Positions 13,068 through 14,407 of a stretch of DNA of 14,407 bases are shown one piece after another. Below the pieces are notes generated by a model. The model was not told the DNA's origin. It saw only the letters and a list, made by a program, of their open reading frames with translations, and searched no databases. The stretch is from assembly GCA_030625695.1 (NCBI GenBank), contig DAOUQK010000050.1:1-14407 (forward strand). Reading direction: 5' to 3'. The translations under genes and the position numbers were made by a program. Within the stretch, counting starts at the first letter, position 1. Every line of letters begins with the position of its first letter. This DNA is from Paracoccaceae bacterium. Lineage in GTDB: Bacteria > Pseudomonadota > Alphaproteobacteria > Rhodobacterales > Rhodobacteraceae.

Positions 13068-13877
13068 TTATTTCTTTTGCCCCATCCGTCCGACCAGATA
13101 GGACAGGGTTACAAATATTACCGACACCAGCAAAAGCAGGGTCGATATGGCCATGATGTTGGGCTTGATGCCCTGTTTGACAGCGCCAAAGATGGCCGTG
13201 GGTAGGGTTTCAATGCCTGCCCCTTTGACAAAGTTGGTGATGATGAAATCATCCAGTGAGATGATGAAGGCCAGTAGGAAACCGGCGATGATGCCGGGTG
13301 TCATCAAGGGTAATAAAATTAGTCGGAAGGCCTGAAACCGTGTGGCGTAAAGGTCTTGCGCGGCTTGTTCATAAACGCCTTCGATGCCTTGCATTCGCGC
13401 GGCGATGGGCAGGTAGGCGAAGGGGATACAGAACACGATATGGGCGACCAGGATAGTCATGATGCCGGTGGTAAAGCCGATGGCCGAGAAAAAGATCAGG
13501 GTGGCGACTGCCGTGACAATTTCCGGCACCATTATCGGCAGGTTGATCAGCGCAAAGCTGAACCCACGCCCACGAAAATGCCCGGTGCGCAGCATGGCCG
13601 TTGCGGCCAGTGTTGCGATGATGGTGGCGGAAACAGCGGCGGAAACGGCGATGATCAGGGAATTGACGGTGGCGGCCTTGAACTTGGCCGATTCCACCCC
13701 CCAAAAGACTTCCTCGTACCAGCGCAGTGATAATCCACCCCAGTTGGTGATCGAATTGCTGTCGTTGAAGGAATAGACCATGACGATGATCAGCGGCGCA
13801 TACAGCAGGAACAGGCATAGGTAGGTCATCGGTAAAAAGCCGGGAAAGCGGCGCAGGTCCAGGCGTTTACGGGCCAT
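13068..13877 (-). CDS. Polyamine-type ABC transporter permease (PotC/PotI-like)
   Basis: A 269-residue inner-membrane permease with about six transmembrane helices: near residues 15-36, 69-95, 107-131, 137-160, 192-214 and 243-263. The cytoplasmic EAA loop that docks the ATPase is clear at about 170-196: EQAAQDLYATRF followed by LPLMTPGII. The N-terminus (ARKRLDLRRFPGF then MTYLCLFLLYAPLIIVMVYSFN) is typical of PotC. The start was set at the ATG at 13877 because it overlaps the upstream stop as TAATG; an open frame extends further but lacks family character. It works with the PotB-like permease, an ATPase not in the window and the binding protein encoded next. Confidence 0.92.
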   Translation of the reverse strand: MARKRLDLRRFPGFLPMTYLCLFLLYAPLIIVMVYSFNDSNSITNWGGLSLRWYEEVFWGVESAKFKAATVNSLIIAVSAAVSATIIATLAATAMLRTGHFRGRGFSFALINLPIMVPEIVTAVATLIFFSAIGFTTGIMTILVAHIVFCIPFAYLPIAARMQGIEGVYEQAAQDLYATRFQAFRLILLPLMTPGIIAGFLLAFIISLDDFIITNFVKGAGIETLPTAIFGAVKQGIKPNIMAISTLLLLVSVIFVTLSYLVGRMGQKK

Positions 13878-14407
13878 TACCGCGCCCCTTCGTTGGTTTT
13901 CTGACGGGCGTAGAACGTTAGCACCACCAGCACCATCGACAAAAGGATCATCGAGGCAGCCGCACCAAACGGCCAATTGCCAGCGGCGCCTTTGAACTGA
14001 TCTTCGATCAGCGAGCCGATCATCAGGTTCTTGGCACCGCCCAGCAGGTCGGGGGCAAGGAATGCGCCCAGCGACGGCACGAATACCAAAATGCAGCCGG
14101 CGATTATGCCCGGTTTGACGATTGGCAGGATGATCTTGGTCAGGGTGGCCAGACGCGAGGCATAAAGGTCGGCGGCGGCTTCGGAATAGGCGAAGTTATA
14201 ACGTTCGACGCTGGCATAGATCGGCAGAACCATGAACGGCAGATAGGAATAGAACAGGCCCAGTTGCACGGCAAACCCGGTGTTGATCATGTGAATGGGC
14301 GCGTCGATCAGCCCGGTCCACATCAGCCATTCATTCAGCGGGCCGGTATCGCGGATCAGGAACTTCATCGAAATTGTGCGGATCAAGAGGTTGACCCAAT
14401 AGGGGAT
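13877..14407 (-). CDS. Polyamine-type ABC transporter permease (PotB/PotH-like), 5' end outside window
   Basis: The last 176 codons of an inner-membrane permease; the frame stays open through the right edge (IPYWVNLLIRTISMKF at the visible start), so the N-terminal part lies beyond 14407. The visible part contains several helices: VQLGLFYSYLPFMVLPIY, a segment ending in GIIAGCILVFVPSLGAF, and a last one around ASMILLSMVLVVLTFYA. The EAA loop reads SEAAADLYASRL followed by LPIVKPGI. The RD/GPLNEWL stretch is typical of PotB/PotH. Its stop overlaps the start of the PotC-like gene by one base, showing a co-translated pair. The ATPase gene (PotA/PotG-like) is probably further upstream, but this is not visible. 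Confidence 0.92.
   Translation of the reverse strand: MPYWVNLLIRTISMKFLIRDTGPLNEWLMWTGLIDAPIHMINTGFAVQLGLFYSYLPFMVLPIYASVERYNFAYSEAAADLYASRLATLTKIILPIVKPGIIAGCILVFVPSLGAFLAPDLLGGAKNLMIGSLIEDQFKGAAGNWPFGAAASMILLSMVLVVLTFYARQKTNEGAR

Noticed and set aside
13878..13976. Upstream extension of the PotC-like permease to position 13976.
   Set aside because: The extra 33 residues overlap the PotB-like gene, have no family similarity, and the ATG at 13877 forms a normal TAATG overlap.
1..14407. Search for CRISPR arrays, tRNA/rRNA genes, transposases, toxin-antitoxin pairs or phage defence genes.
   Set aside because: None was seen by reading both strands; genes are ordinary chromosomal metabolism, transport and housekeeping functions.

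Overview
The window reads as chromosomal DNA of an alphaproteobacterium, most likely a marine Rhodobacterales (Roseobacter-type) species. The inference rests on moderately high GC, on protein character (GlnD, GshB, HisA and the polyamine transporter all look roseobacter-like), and on neighbourhoods I recall from that group: rsmI-yraN-gshB opposite a lipoprotein 'penicillin-binding protein activator', and hisA near a DUF2147 gene. No search was run, so the taxonomy is an inference. No tRNA, rRNA, CRISPR array, transposase or phage gene is visible. Thirteen protein genes are called; hisF and one permease are cut by the window edges.

Layout. (1) 1-1274, minus: a histidine-biosynthesis unit, hisA, then a small YqaA/DedA-like membrane protein, then hisF (only its first codons). 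The YqaA gene has no ATG/GTG/TTG where the family begins and seems to start at ATT. (2) 1413-1823, plus: a secreted DUF2147 protein, divergent from hisA. (3) 1845-4931, minus: rsmI, yraN, gshB and a beta-keto acid cleavage enzyme (BKACE/DUF849), tightly spaced with 1- to 4-base overlaps except for a 71-bp gap before gshB. That gap holds an inverted repeat placing the gshB start codon in a stem and its Shine-Dalgarno sequence in the loop. (4) 5016-9009, plus: the lipoprotein PBP activator (LpoA/YraM-like) followed 10 bp later by glnD, the PII uridylyltransferase. (5) 9010-9420: a 411-bp non-coding stretch with a perfect 44-bp palindrome, several smaller dyads and one copy of a short hairpin repeat. 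(6) 9421-10479, plus: a YeeE/YedE sulfur-transport-like membrane protein. (7) 10534-14407, minus: a polyamine-type uptake and catabolism unit: two ABC permeases (PotB- and PotC-like), the periplasmic binding protein, and a class III aminotransferase.

How the genes work together. Region 3 with region 4 resembles the gammaproteobacterial yraL(rsmI)-yraM(lpoA)-yraN neighbourhood, here split into divergent transcripts. Region 7 would import putrescine/spermidine-like compounds and transaminate a terminal amine. The other neighbours are mainly housekeeping genes: translation fidelity, glutathione, nitrogen signalling and histidine.

No new multi-gene system is convincing. The most interesting signals are in non-coding or translation-start DNA: the start-codon hairpin at gshB, the ATT start of yqaA, the 44-bp palindrome after glnD, and two copies of a hairpin repeat flanking yedE whose differences include a compensatory base pair and one of which supplies the stop codon of the aminotransferase.
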